From: Enterobacter bugandensis
GTDB taxonomy: Bacteria > Pseudomonadota > Gammaproteobacteria > Enterobacterales > Enterobacteriaceae
Assembly (NCBI RefSeq): GCF_900324475.1
Contig: NZ_LT992502.1
Coordinates: forward strand, 2,480,001-2,544,000
DNA length: 64,000 bases
Direction of reading: 5' to 3'
Made by a program: the position numbers and the translations under genes. Shown here piece after piece: positions 43,510 to 51,806 of the stretch (position 1 is its first letter; each line of letters opens with the position of its first letter). The notes under the pieces are model-generated. The model made no database searches and was not told the DNA's origin. It saw only the letters and a list, made by a program, of their open reading frames with translations.

Positions 43510-46422
43510 TTATCTTGATTTTGTTGCATTCCAGATGAGACCACCAGGCTGGAGCTGTTTGGCAATACCTGCGCGCACTGACTGATCAATGGTCTGCTTG
43601 TAAGCCCGCGAAATAGCGTCGTTGTCACCAGAAGTCTGCTGCTGAGTGTTCTGGTTATGAACGATCACGGAAGTTTGAACGGTTACGCCACCAGCTGCAT
43701 TCGATTGCAGCCCATACATTGGGGCTGTGCCAACATAACCGCCGTTTGCATACCCCTGAGCTCCACGCATAAGCGCATAGAGATTGCCGACACCTAATGC
43801 ACTTGTCGCTTCCTTCGTAAACACAAACTCACCGCCGTGTACCACGCCTTTCGGTTGGTACTTACCCCCATCTCCCGTGTAGCCGCCTCCATCAAAACCG
43901 GGGACCAAACCACCACCTGAGAAACCAAAGAACGCACCGATACCGGTTCCACCAAACGCTGACTTCATTCCATTAACCAGAGCCAGTTGGGTCAGCATCT
44001 GGGCAATGCCCTTGAGGAAAGTGGAAAGGAAATCTGAGAAGTTAGATTTACCTGTTGTGAAGAAATCAGTCAGGGTGCTGGCCATGCCGGTGAACGCGTT
44101 ACTGGTAACCGTTTGCACCTGGGAGTACACATTGGTCGCGCTGTCTTCAAACTCCGCCCAGCCCTTTTTCGCACCTGTCAGCCAGTCACCGCGCAGCTGG
44201 TCCTCGGCATCGTAATAATCATTAGCTGCCTTAAGCTGTTTCTGATAACCCTCGTCGTCAAGCGTGCCGCCTGAGTTGATCCAGCCAGAAGAAAGCTGGC
44301 TCTTTGCCAGTTCACGTTGTGACAGGCGGTCACTCATCCCGCCACCACTCACTAATGCAGCCTGCTTCTCTGCCATCTGAGTGACGTATTTCTGCGAGGT
44401 ATCCATTCGCTTGTTCAGCTGTTCCTGTGCGGTAATCTGATCACCTAACAGGGCTTTCTGCCGTGCCAACTGAAGCACTTGGTCTTTACTCGCCAGCAGG
44501 GATTGCTCCTGCTTTGTCAGAGAGCGAGATCGGGAGGCCTCTTCCAGCACCTGAAATTTCGCTTCCGTAGTCCAGAGGTCTTTGCGCTGTTGGCTAATAC
44601 TATCGTTCAGCCCTTTATGCTGCTGCAGGGCCCGAAACTGTGCCTGAAGCGCTAACAACTCGGCCTGGGCACCATACATGCTGCGATCGCCAACCGATAC
44701 AGTGCCCTGTTTTCCGGGTTTCGTCTTTTTGCCAAAAGCAGCGACCTCTTCTCGATCCTTATGAGTGGTCGCGGTTTTTATCTTGCGGGTGGTATCAAGG
44801 TATTTACTTGCACTAATGTCTGCGGCATCCCAGTCTTTTTTCAGTTGAGATACGCTGTCGCCATAAGCACCGGCCATTTGTTCGTTATAGTCCTGCCATC
44901 CCTGCAAAGTATCCGTTTTCGCCCAGTCGGGAACGAGATTAATCGCAGCAGCGATAGAGGAAGAAATGATCTGGTTCAGCTTCTGGAAAACGATCGCTAC
45001 GCTGTAATAAATTGCGTTGAATTCCTTCAGTGTGTTTGATGCCAGCTCTGCTACCCACTGACCGATATTTTGCATGGCCTCAGATGCCCAGTCTTTGATA
45101 TCCAGCCACAGGCGACCAAACGGTGTCAGCGAGTCATAAGCCTGCTCTCCGCGCTCAGCCATTGTATCGCCAAACAAATCCATGGCCTGTGTAACTGCAG
45201 CAGTCTGGTCCTTCTGCTTCACCAGCTCATCAATATGCTTAAGCTGCGAAACAGTCAGGAAGTTGTATTCTTCGTTTAGGCTCTGAAGGGCTCTAACCGG
45301 ATCCTTTTCAATATCCTGATAGGCCTTGGTGATGTCCTGCGCCGAAACAATACCGGTTTGAACTGCAAGTGCCGTAGAGCCTGCCGCTTTTTCAAGCTGC
45401 TGCTGTGTGAGCGAACCCATGCTAATCAGTTCAGTCATCAGACTTTGAACGGTTTCTACAGTAGCGCCAGTAGAAGCAGCAATCGACTGGGTGGAAGCCA
45501 TTACCTGGAGCGCTGACGTGCCTGCAATGTTGCCAGTCCTGATAATGGCCTTGTTAATTTCGTCGTAGGCTGTGAAGTAGTCCGCTCCCGCTTTTGCAGC
45601 AATCAGAACAGCACCGGCCAGGCCACCAATGGCCACTCGGGCAGGAGTCACCATCGACAACATCGCTTTGAGAGCATTGCCTACACCGCCAAACGAATCG
45701 CGCAGCTGGCCGCCCTGCTGAATGGCTACCATATAAACCGGCATGCCGGACGCCAATGAAGTTACGATGTCGGTCATTTGCATTGGTAGATAACGCATCG
45801 CGTTGCGGTATTGCCCCGCGCTGATCGCTCCTGACTTCCACGCTTCCTCCTGCTCTTTCAGTCGGGCGATCATCGGTGCAGCACGATCGGACACGCCAAG
45901 TTGGGCTGCTTTTAGCTCTAACAGTTCTGCGCGCGTTTTTCCGATTGCTGTGACCTGCTCTTCCAGCGAATCGATAAAGGTTTTGCCCGCCGCAGCTGCA
46001 CGCTGTGCTGCCTGTGCCTGTTCAATGCGAGCCCGCCCCTCTGCGGTCTCAGACTCCATGACCTGCGCCAGTTTAGCTCGGGTCGTCTCAAGCACGCTGT
46101 TGTAGCGAGTAAAGTCTTCATCCCCTACCAGCCCTTTACCTCGAAACTTCGCCAGGCTCTCCTGGATCGTGTCCAGTTCATCCAGCGCCTTGTTTACCGG
46201 GCTAATTTTATTCAGCAGGTTCTGCAGCTCCTGGCGCTGTTGCTTCAGGCTTTCGCTGTTCTTCTTCTGGTTGTCGATACCGGTGCGGAACGTACTGTTC
46301 AGGTCATCCGCTTTACCTGCCGCGGCGGACGCGGTCTCCTGAAAGCGATCCAGTACCTGGTTACCGCGCTCCAGCTCAGTGGTATTTACGCGCAGGGAAA
46401 TCGTGGCGATATCGTTACTCAT
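43510..46422 (-). CDS. H: tape measure protein
   Basis: 970 aa, lambda gpH family. The N-terminal SNDIATISLRVNTTELERG, long helical/coiled stretches, a central hydrophobic region (about 245-285), and a C-terminal Gly-rich GGGLVPGFDGGGYTGDGGKYQ domain are typical. Its length sets tail length, so the tail should be a little longer than lambda's (853 aa). The ATG overlaps the end of the GT frame by 4 bases. Confidence 0.92.
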   Translation of the reverse strand: MSNDIATISLRVNTTELERGNQVLDRFQETASAAAGKADDLNSTFRTGIDNQKKNSESLKQQRQELQNLLNKISPVNKALDELDTIQESLAKFRGKGLVGDEDFTRYNSVLETTRAKLAQVMESETAEGRARIEQAQAAQRAAAAGKTFIDSLEEQVTAIGKTRAELLELKAAQLGVSDRAAPMIARLKEQEEAWKSGAISAGQYRNAMRYLPMQMTDIVTSLASGMPVYMVAIQQGGQLRDSFGGVGNALKAMLSMVTPARVAIGGLAGAVLIAAKAGADYFTAYDEINKAIIRTGNIAGTSALQVMASTQSIAASTGATVETVQSLMTELISMGSLTQQQLEKAAGSTALAVQTGIVSAQDITKAYQDIEKDPVRALQSLNEEYNFLTVSQLKHIDELVKQKDQTAAVTQAMDLFGDTMAERGEQAYDSLTPFGRLWLDIKDWASEAMQNIGQWVAELASNTLKEFNAIYYSVAIVFQKLNQIISSSIAAAINLVPDWAKTDTLQGWQDYNEQMAGAYGDSVSQLKKDWDAADISASKYLDTTRKIKTATTHKDREEVAAFGKKTKPGKQGTVSVGDRSMYGAQAELLALQAQFRALQQHKGLNDSISQQRKDLWTTEAKFQVLEEASRSRSLTKQEQSLLASKDQVLQLARQKALLGDQITAQEQLNKRMDTSQKYVTQMAEKQAALVSGGGMSDRLSQRELAKSQLSSGWINSGGTLDDEGYQKQLKAANDYYDAEDQLRGDWLTGAKKGWAEFEDSATNVYSQVQTVTSNAFTGMASTLTDFFTTGKSNFSDFLSTFLKGIAQMLTQLALVNGMKSAFGGTGIGAFFGFSGGGLVPGFDGGGYTGDGGKYQPKGVVHGGEFVFTKEATSALGVGNLYALMRGAQGYANGGYVGTAPMYGLQSNAAGGVTVQTSVIVHNQNTQQQTSGDNDAISRAYKQTIDQSVRAGIAKQLQPGGLIWNATKSR

Positions 46423-46729
46423 TCCGCCCTCTCTTTATGCATAACTTTTAGTGCGGCGCTCTCCATGATTCGGATGTCCGAAAGTGCGGTTGCCTCGTCC
46501 TCGACGTGGTGCAGGCGCATTACCCAGGGCAGCACGTTGTAATCAAGCCCTGATGCACCACCCATGCCCGTGCGCCACTGCGTACTGACAGCCTGAAACA
46601 CCAGGAATGAAGGCCATACATCTGGCCAGACGTCGATGTATTGATCGTCGTAGTCATCCGGCGTAAGCCCATAGGGCGCCAGGTCTGCCGCTGTGGGTTC
46701 AGGCGTATAGAATGCAGAGGCAACCGCTA
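46419..46729 (-). CDS. T: T extension of tail chaperone GT (made by -1 frameshift)
   Basis: This frame has no start of its own at the right place. After a -1 shift at the end of G it continues through LIAVASAFYTPEPTAADLAP and ends in the DUF1799-type block YNVLPWVMRLHHVEDEATA, stopping at 46419-46421. It corresponds to lambda T, produced only as a G-T fusion that recruits tail tube to the tape measure. Confidence 0.85.
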
Positions 46730-47041
46730 TCAGTTTTTTTCGCGCTGCCCCATCAGTTCGCGATAGTAGGTTTCAGGGATAGCCTTCATCGCCGCCGGAT
46801 AGTTTTCCAGAAGCACCGACAGGTTTTCTGCGTTGAAAGCATCGGGAAGTGCCCAGCCAGAAATGATTTCCATCAGAAAATCAGTGGCGGTTTTGCCTTC
46901 CAGTTTTTCCAGATCAGCCAGCTCTTTAAGTGGCTTATGATTGAACGTGAAGGTGAGCACGCCATCCTCATCGCCGGCGCGCGGGATCGAGACGTTGGCC
47001 TTAAATGTTGGTTTGGGCTGGAGGGTGAATTTGGTAGCCAT
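46730..47041 (-). CDS. G: tail assembly chaperone G
   Basis: 103 aa, lambda gpG-like (KFTLQPKPTFKANVSIPRAG at the start; ends REKN). It coats the tape measure during tail assembly. The last codons GAA AAA AAC TGA contain the slippery heptamer for the GT fusion. Separated from the tail-tube gene by a terminator-like hairpin. Confidence 0.88.
   Translation of the reverse strand: MATKFTLQPKPTFKANVSIPRAGDEDGVLTFTFNHKPLKELADLEKLEGKTATDFLMEIISGWALPDAFNAENLSVLLENYPAAMKAIPETYYRELMGQREKN
46733..46739 (-). promoter_or_regulatory. programmed -1 ribosomal frameshift site (G to GT)
   Basis: The minus strand reads A AAA AAC in the zero frame immediately before the TGA of G. This is one of the most efficient X-XXY-YYZ heptamers in enterobacteria, at the place where tail phages shift from G to GT. 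Confidence 0.85.
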
Positions 47042-47055
47042 TGATACCTCTTACG

Positions 47056-47080
47056 AAAAAAAGCCTCCGCAAAGGGAGGC
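47056..47080 (-). terminator. terminator-like hairpin between tail tube and G
   Basis: On the minus strand GCCTCCCTTTGCGGAGGC followed by seven T. It sits inside the late operon, where Q antitermination should read through and adjust expression after the highly expressed tail-tube gene. Confidence 0.8.
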
Positions 47081-47105
47081 ATAGGATATTGAAAGCTCTG
47101 ACGGG

Positions 47106-47777
47106 TCAGGCGGCAGCGTCAGTCACCTTGTAGAACGTCATCGCCGGTGACTGCAGGTTCAGCACCACACTCACTGTCTCTACCTCGTTAACCGCAGTAG
47201 TCGGCGTGTCGTCAAAAGATGCCGTGGCCGCCCAGTAACGGTTTTCTTTCGCCTTCGGCACGTACATGTACGCCGCCACAGTCTCTTCGTCTTCGTCCAG
47301 TTGGCGCAGCAGCGGATATACCGGGAGAGTTGAGTCGTGAGCAATCGAGTAAGTCTGAGAGACAGCGGATTTATAGGTATTCAGGTTGCGCTGGCGATCA
47401 TCGCTGAGGAACTGAATCTGCGTGGTGTTCTGATCACCACCAGATTTCGATACCTCAGTGATTTGTGGCAGCTCGGTCCATTCTTCAATTTTGCGAATAG
47501 AGCCGGAACCGCCACCAGCAGCATATTTGTTTTTGTTGGTGGTGTTGATGTTGCGAAGAGTGACAGCATTCTCCGCAATCGCGTCGATTTTCGCGATAAC
47601 GTTATCAATACCCGACCAGTTGCAGTTCACGTGAACGATATCGCCGACCGCTATATCGTCTGCGGCGCTAACTGTGATCACCGCGTGCTCAGCATTCGTC
47701 GCGCCGGTGAAAGTAATGGCCGGGCCGTAGCCCGATGCCAGATAGACATGAGCGCCGTTAGGCAATGCAAAGCCCAT
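47106..47777 (-). CDS. V: major tail tube protein
   Basis: 223 aa, beta-rich (MGFALPNGAHVYLASGYGPA at the start; LDEDEETVAAYMYVPKA). Tail-tube family on length, composition and position just before G/GT, as lambda V. Starts with a good ribosome site; a hairpin (47805-47823) lies in the gap before it. No separate Ig-like C-terminal domain is seen, unlike lambda V. Confidence 0.82.
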   Translation of the reverse strand: MGFALPNGAHVYLASGYGPAITFTGATNAEHAVITVSAADDIAVGDIVHVNCNWSGIDNVIAKIDAIAENAVTLRNINTTNKNKYAAGGGSGSIRKIEEWTELPQITEVSKSGGDQNTTQIQFLSDDRQRNLNTYKSAVSQTYSIAHDSTLPVYPLLRQLDEDEETVAAYMYVPKAKENRYWAATASFDDTPTTAVNEVETVSVVLNLQSPAMTFYKVTDAAA

Positions 47778-47846
47778 AATGGTTACTCCTTTAGAAACGG
47801 GAAAACCGGCTCAAGGCCGGTCACTTGTGGGACATCACGGAGGGAA

Positions 47847-48257
47847 TCAGTTGATAATGTCTGCCCGATAATTCAGGCTGACAGGAACGGAGTAGGACAC
47901 AGGTGTAGGGACGCCGCGGAATATGCCAGGCGCGCTGCTAATCCAGCAGGTAAAGTCTTTGCCTGCAATTTCCAGCCCCTCGGGGAACAATTCCGCTACT
48001 CTGCCAGCCAGGGCAACGACGGAGGTACGGCCGGAGCCGGCTGGCGCCACGACATTAATCTGGTACACGCCTGAATAAGTCCGGCAGCGCAATCCGAGAT
48101 CGATTGTTCGCGGCGTAACGGGCATATCGTGAACGGCCAGGTACATCTCGTTAGCAGAAGGTGTGAACGGCACGTTCTCCCATGCAACCGAAATGCCCTC
48201 GGCATCGGCCCAGGCACCCAATCTGGCGGCCAGTGCAGATGCAATATCAGGAATCAC
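47847..48257 (-). CDS. tail terminator/completion protein (gpU-like)
   Basis: 136 aa (MIPDIASALAARLGAWADAE at the start; ends NYRADIIN), a mixed alpha-beta protein of the size and position of tail terminators (lambda gpU; DUF4128 group). It would cap the tail tube and join it to the head. One base separates it from the gene before. Confidence 0.7.
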   Translation of the reverse strand: MIPDIASALAARLGAWADAEGISVAWENVPFTPSANEMYLAVHDMPVTPRTIDLGLRCRTYSGVYQINVVAPAGSGRTSVVALAGRVAELFPEGLEIAGKDFTCWISSAPGIFRGVPTPVSYSVPVSLNYRADIIN

Positions 48258-48839
48258 TTAGTCACCTCCCTGACCAGCTTCCTCAAAGAAGCGTTGAAAC
48301 TCAGCTGCAGTTATGCGGACCATACCGCCCGGCGCCTGTGTGGAATGCCCCATTTCAAGCGGGTAGGCATAGGGCACGTTGTTGCAGAAATAAATGGCCT
48401 TCATCCCGACTTTGAAGAGCGACAGCGTGTAGTTCCCGGCCGCTTTTGTCAGATCACCTGTCTTATCAACCCGGCCTGTCTCGTCAGTCGTTGGCGCATC
48501 AAAGGACACCTGCCAGTTACCGCGAAAGCGTCCGCCCGTATACCCCGGCGGTGCTTTGATATCCATCCCATCCACCAGCCGTGCCTTTTTCTTAAGCCGT
48601 CCTGTTTTGGTCAGGTTGGCAGGGTCCGATTTTTGCGCTTCGTTATGGTCGTATACCGCCTGATTGTAAGAAGCTGCCGTCTGGTTGATGCCCCAGAGTT
48701 CGGGATTGCCGACAGGTGACATCATCACCAGTTGATTAAGTATCCGAATGCCGACGGCACGTACGACCGCTTCCTGATTCGCTTTGGCTTTGTCCACGAA
48801 CGCGGTGATGGCAACCGTAAACGCCTTATTATCGCTCAT
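48258..48839 (-). CDS. HK97 gp10/lambda Z-like tail completion protein
   Basis: 193 aa. The pattern KANQEAVVRAVGIRILNQLV, MMSPVGNPELW, GRFRGNWQVSF and YAYPLEMGHSTQAPGGMVRI is diagnostic of the HK97-gp10-like family, which completes the tail end for head joining. It sits in its usual place between head-closure and tail-terminator genes. Confidence 0.82.
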   Translation of the reverse strand: MSDNKAFTVAITAFVDKAKANQEAVVRAVGIRILNQLVMMSPVGNPELWGINQTAASYNQAVYDHNEAQKSDPANLTKTGRLKKKARLVDGMDIKAPPGYTGGRFRGNWQVSFDAPTTDETGRVDKTGDLTKAAGNYTLSLFKVGMKAIYFCNNVPYAYPLEMGHSTQAPGGMVRITAAEFQRFFEEAGQGGD

Positions 48840-48840
48840 G

Positions 48841-49191
48841 CTATGTCCTCAACTGAGATTTGTAGCAGAGCACCACCGCACCCGGTTTCACGGGGTTAGG
48901 TTTAACTACGCGGTGGCTTACGCCGTCCACGACGATCAGATCGCCGGTTTTAATTTCCTTCTCAGCGGTGAAGACAATCCGAATATCACCGTTTTCAATG
49001 ACGGTTCCGTCAATTTCGCCTGGCGCGTAATCCGTCTTAACTCCTGTGGCGGTGAACTGGATATCATCGGAACGATGCTCCACACCACCGATGACGATTA
49101 ACGTGCCCTTACGCGTGACGTTGTATGCAATGCCGTTCTGCTTGAGCATACGAGTCGTTGTCGCCTGCATTCGCTGATAGTTGATGGCCAT
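48841..49191 (-). CDS. head closure (stopper) protein
   Basis: 116 aa, beta-barrel-like, no cysteine cluster. IYQRM-type start (MAINYQRMQATTTRMLKQNG) and a late GDLIVVDGVSHRVVKPNPVK block. Position between the adaptor and gp10-like genes, and overlap by one base with the adaptor, suggest the head-completion stopper. Assigned mainly from order. Confidence 0.6.
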   Translation of the reverse strand: MAINYQRMQATTTRMLKQNGIAYNVTRKGTLIVIGGVEHRSDDIQFTATGVKTDYAPGEIDGTVIENGDIRIVFTAEKEIKTGDLIVVDGVSHRVVKPNPVKPGAVVLCYKSQLRT

Positions 49192-49673
49192 TACGCGCGC
49201 TCCGCGAAAGCATTAATTGCATATCCACGCCCACCAGCCAGGTCGCCGAGAATAGCCATTACCGCCGGGTAGGATGGTGTGAACACCTCACCATCAGCAA
49301 CCGCATAGGTCATGGTTACGGCGCCTTCAACACGTTCGGTTTTTACAGCGGCTTCGCGCACGCTGGAGAGTAAATCGCCGTCGATTGCCTCTACCGCCAG
49401 CATGCACTGCGCGGTGATAACCTGCCGTGGCACCTGGTCGGGTGGGAAGTCGTGTCCATCCAGAATCACATTTGCGCGTGGCCAGGCCAGAGGCTGTCGA
49501 GGGTCTGCTTTGGAACCTACCCAATCAAGCCCTTCCAGGTAGTCCATCGCCTTAATCAGTAACGGTGCGAGCTTTTCAGGCAGCTCAATCCCTCTCAGCG
49601 CGGCAAATGACGCCAGTTCATCTTCGCTGGCGTAACTGTTAACGTCAGCGGCGGTGATATCAGTATTAATCAT
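49191..49673 (-). CDS. head-tail adaptor (DnaT-like domain phage protein)
   Basis: 160 aa. DVNSYASEDELASFAALRGI and YLEGLDWVGSKADPRQPLAW are typical of the connector/adaptor family that some databases call 'DnaT-like ssDNA-binding'. In this position it is the portal-adjacent adaptor ring. ATG at 49673 chosen as the conserved start; an upstream in-frame ATG at 49706 would add 11 residues. Confidence 0.65.
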   Translation of the reverse strand: MINTDITAADVNSYASEDELASFAALRGIELPEKLAPLLIKAMDYLEGLDWVGSKADPRQPLAWPRANVILDGHDFPPDQVPRQVITAQCMLAVEAIDGDLLSSVREAAVKTERVEGAVTMTYAVADGEVFTPSYPAVMAILGDLAGGRGYAINAFAERA

Positions 49674-49709
49674 CTGAGCATCCGGTGAATGGGGCTTACG
49701 CCCCATCGA

Positions 49710-49995
49710 TTAGCCAGCTGCAGGTGCGGTGAAGGTGATTTCCTCACTCGATTTAGCAATACCATCAACAGTACCAGTGACTGTGAAAGTACCTGCCATA
49801 TCAGAGGTAAGTTTGACCGTTGCCCCACCAGCAGAGCCGGTTTGAGAACTGGCAGTGCTGAGCGTGCCGCCGGTTGAATTCCAGGCAACGGTTTTGCCGG
49901 AAACACCTGCGCCGTTTAGCGTGTACTTAAGGGAAATGGTGACCGCATCGGTGCTGTCAGCGGTTGCGGAGGTTTTATCCGCTGACAGCGTTACT
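49710..49995 (-). CDS. Ig-like domain in -1 frame after the capsid gene
   Basis: About 92 codons (VTLSADKTSATADSTDAVTI ... ending EEITFTAPAAG) form one complete bacterial Ig-like domain, with the WNSTGGTLST and GTFTVTGTVDGIAK strands. No ATG, GTG or TTG start is available before it. The frame opens only within the last eight codons of the capsid gene, at a run of five G. Best explained as a C-terminal extension of a minority of capsid subunits made by -1 frameshift, a known mode for phage Ig domains. Confidence 0.75.
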
Positions 49996-50944
49996 CCCCC
50001 GCTGCGGATCCCAGCTTAATCAGCACGCCAGCCGTAGATTTGTTACTGGTGAAGTGCTTCTTCCAGTTACCAGCGGTGCCGATTTTGGTCAGGTCCGGGT
50101 TGTCACCTTTGGAGGTATCCCAGCTGTAACCCAGCAAGTCGACATTCACCACGCCTTCAGCACGGTACCCGATGGCCAAGTTTTCCTGATCGTTGATGTC
50201 GTACGAACGGAACCCCGGCGCCTGAGATTCGGTGACGGTAACCGCTCCGGCTACGAGCCCAAGGATCGCATCAGCGTCCATGGTGTCGGTAACCAGCACA
50301 GGCTTACCCAGCGTTCCCGGCTGCCCGCCGTAAACCACCACGCCCGCTTCTTCGTAGATTTTGTTGGCGATCGCTTCATCCACGATGTCGAAGTAAGTGG
50401 CGGAGTGCATAACGAAGAGCACAACGCGGTTGAACTTGTCGCCGTACTTACGCAGGCCGCGCGTTAGGGTCTTCTTACCGTCTGTTTCGATATCGGCGGT
50501 AACCACCATATCCGCGTTGGCGCCGATAGCTGCCGTAAGCGCCTTCAGGCCGTATTTCACGTAGCCTTCCAGCGTCGCGTCAGCCACATCAGTGCCGATC
50601 ACTTCGGAGAACTCGTCAACTGAGCGGCCGCGCCGTTTAAACGCTTCTTCGGTAGTTTCGTATGGACCGTATTTCCACGGTGCTTTGACGGATACCGCTT
50701 CACCGGCGCCAATCTTCTTACCCGTCACTTTTTCGGTGGAGTTAACGTCACGCGATTCGATTGAGCCGCCAACCTTGTAGAAGGCACGCTTGCGGAAGTC
50801 GCCTTCAATCAGCTCGTTATCCAGGAGGATCGCTCCGTTGGAGGACGCGTTGAAAATTGCCAGGTTGTCCTGGCGGCGCTCGAGGAAAGCGGTCTGCGCC
50901 AGATCGTCATAAATGATCAGGTCACTATTAACAGTGGTAGGCAT
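49991..50944 (-). CDS. major capsid protein
   Basis: 317 aa. N-terminus PTTVNSDLIIYDDLAQTAFL, then KRAFYKVGGSIESRDVNSTE, and a C-terminal part with GEYRAEGVVNVD-type beta strands: a HK97-fold coat protein of the P22/ES18-like lambdoid group. Directly follows the scaffold gene. No long N-terminal delta domain, in agreement with a separate scaffold. Its end carries the slippery run described at 49996. Confidence 0.85.
   Translation of the reverse strand: MPTTVNSDLIIYDDLAQTAFLERRQDNLAIFNASSNGAILLDNELIEGDFRKRAFYKVGGSIESRDVNSTEKVTGKKIGAGEAVSVKAPWKYGPYETTEEAFKRRGRSVDEFSEVIGTDVADATLEGYVKYGLKALTAAIGANADMVVTADIETDGKKTLTRGLRKYGDKFNRVVLFVMHSATYFDIVDEAIANKIYEEAGVVVYGGQPGTLGKPVLVTDTMDADAILGLVAGAVTVTESQAPGFRSYDINDQENLAIGYRAEGVVNVDLLGYSWDTSKGDNPDLTKIGTAGNWKKHFTSNKSTAGVLIKLGSAAGE
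49996..50000 (-). promoter_or_regulatory. probable -1 frameshift site at capsid end
   Basis: The minus strand reads GCG GGG GAG TAA at the end of the capsid gene; the G-run (49996-50000) lets tRNA-Gly re-pair one base back, entering the Ig-like frame. A stop in the Ig frame about 8 codons upstream confines the shift to this short stretch. Confidence 0.6.
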
Positions 50945-50955
50945 GGGTTAATCCC

Positions 50956-51726
50956 TTATTTCGGAAGTTTGAGGAAGGCCTGCTGGCCATGCTTGCGGAT
51001 GTAGTCCGCTTTGTCGCTGGCGCTCATTTCGGAACGTTTCAGGCTGCCACCGCCGTTTGGTTTGTGTCCGCCCGCGCCGGTGCCTTCTGCGCGTGGGAAA
51101 AGATGCGGAGCCGTCTCCTTAAGAGACTCCGCCCACTCAAGCGGGCTTAGTGGAGTTTTGCCGTCTTTACCGAACAGAACGTCGCCATTTGCATCAACTG
51201 CTACAGCCTCGCCTTCGTCGTTGAGCTGGAATGTGCCTTTGGCACGCAGAATCAGATCGTCAGATGCTTCCGGTAGCGCGCCAGCTTTGGACGCTGCTGC
51301 ACGGATTGCATCCCCCAGAACTCGATCCCGGAATTTGTTGGAGAACGCTTCGGCTTTGTCCGCGCGTTCATTTGCGGCTTTAATCTGCTTATCGACGTCA
51401 GCACGCAGACGCTCGGTGCGCTTATCGAGCACCTCATCAATTTTCCCGGCGGCAATCAGCTTTGCCTCTTCGTCGTCGGAAAAACGCTGGAGGATCCCAC
51501 GTACAGCATCAGGATCGATACCATCGAACCGCGACAGGGTTTCTTTTTGCTGCTTGATGGTGCCCAGCAGCTCAGAGTTTTTCGATTTCAGGCCTGTAAC
51601 TTCGCTGGTCACGCGCTCATCAATCAGCTTCTGGATTTCTGGCGTGATTTCGATACCACCGCCCCCGCTGCCCTCTCCGCCGCTTTCTGGTGCGTAAAAT
51701 TTCAAGAGCATGTTTCGAATTAACAT
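50956..51726 (-). CDS. capsid scaffold protein
   Basis: 256 aa, highly charged and helical, with a coiled-coil centre (KSKNSELLGTIKQQKETLSR) and basic C-terminus (ADYIRKHGQQAFLKLPK), as in phage scaffolds. Located between MuF-like protein and coat gene. The ATG at 51726 has AAGGGG at good spacing, so that start is kept although a second ATG follows five codons later. Confidence 0.78.
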   Translation of the reverse strand: MLIRNMLLKFYAPESGGEGSGGGGIEITPEIQKLIDERVTSEVTGLKSKNSELLGTIKQQKETLSRFDGIDPDAVRGILQRFSDDEEAKLIAAGKIDEVLDKRTERLRADVDKQIKAANERADKAEAFSNKFRDRVLGDAIRAAASKAGALPEASDDLILRAKGTFQLNDEGEAVAVDANGDVLFGKDGKTPLSPLEWAESLKETAPHLFPRAEGTGAGGHKPNGGGSLKRSEMSASDKADYIRKHGQQAFLKLPK

Positions 51727-51761
51727 AATTTCCCCTTGGGATTTTGCCGGGCCTCGCCCAT

Positions 51762-51786
51762 AAAAAAGCCCCAGCGGATGCCAGGG
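51762..51786 (-). terminator. terminator-like hairpin between scaffold and MuF-like gene
   Basis: On the minus strand GCCCTGGCATCCGCTGGGGC followed by six T, imperfect stem. It lies downstream of the minor head gene and upstream of the scaffold. Confidence 0.6.
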
Positions 51787-51806
51787 CGTGAAGTATGAAA
51801 TGGTTG

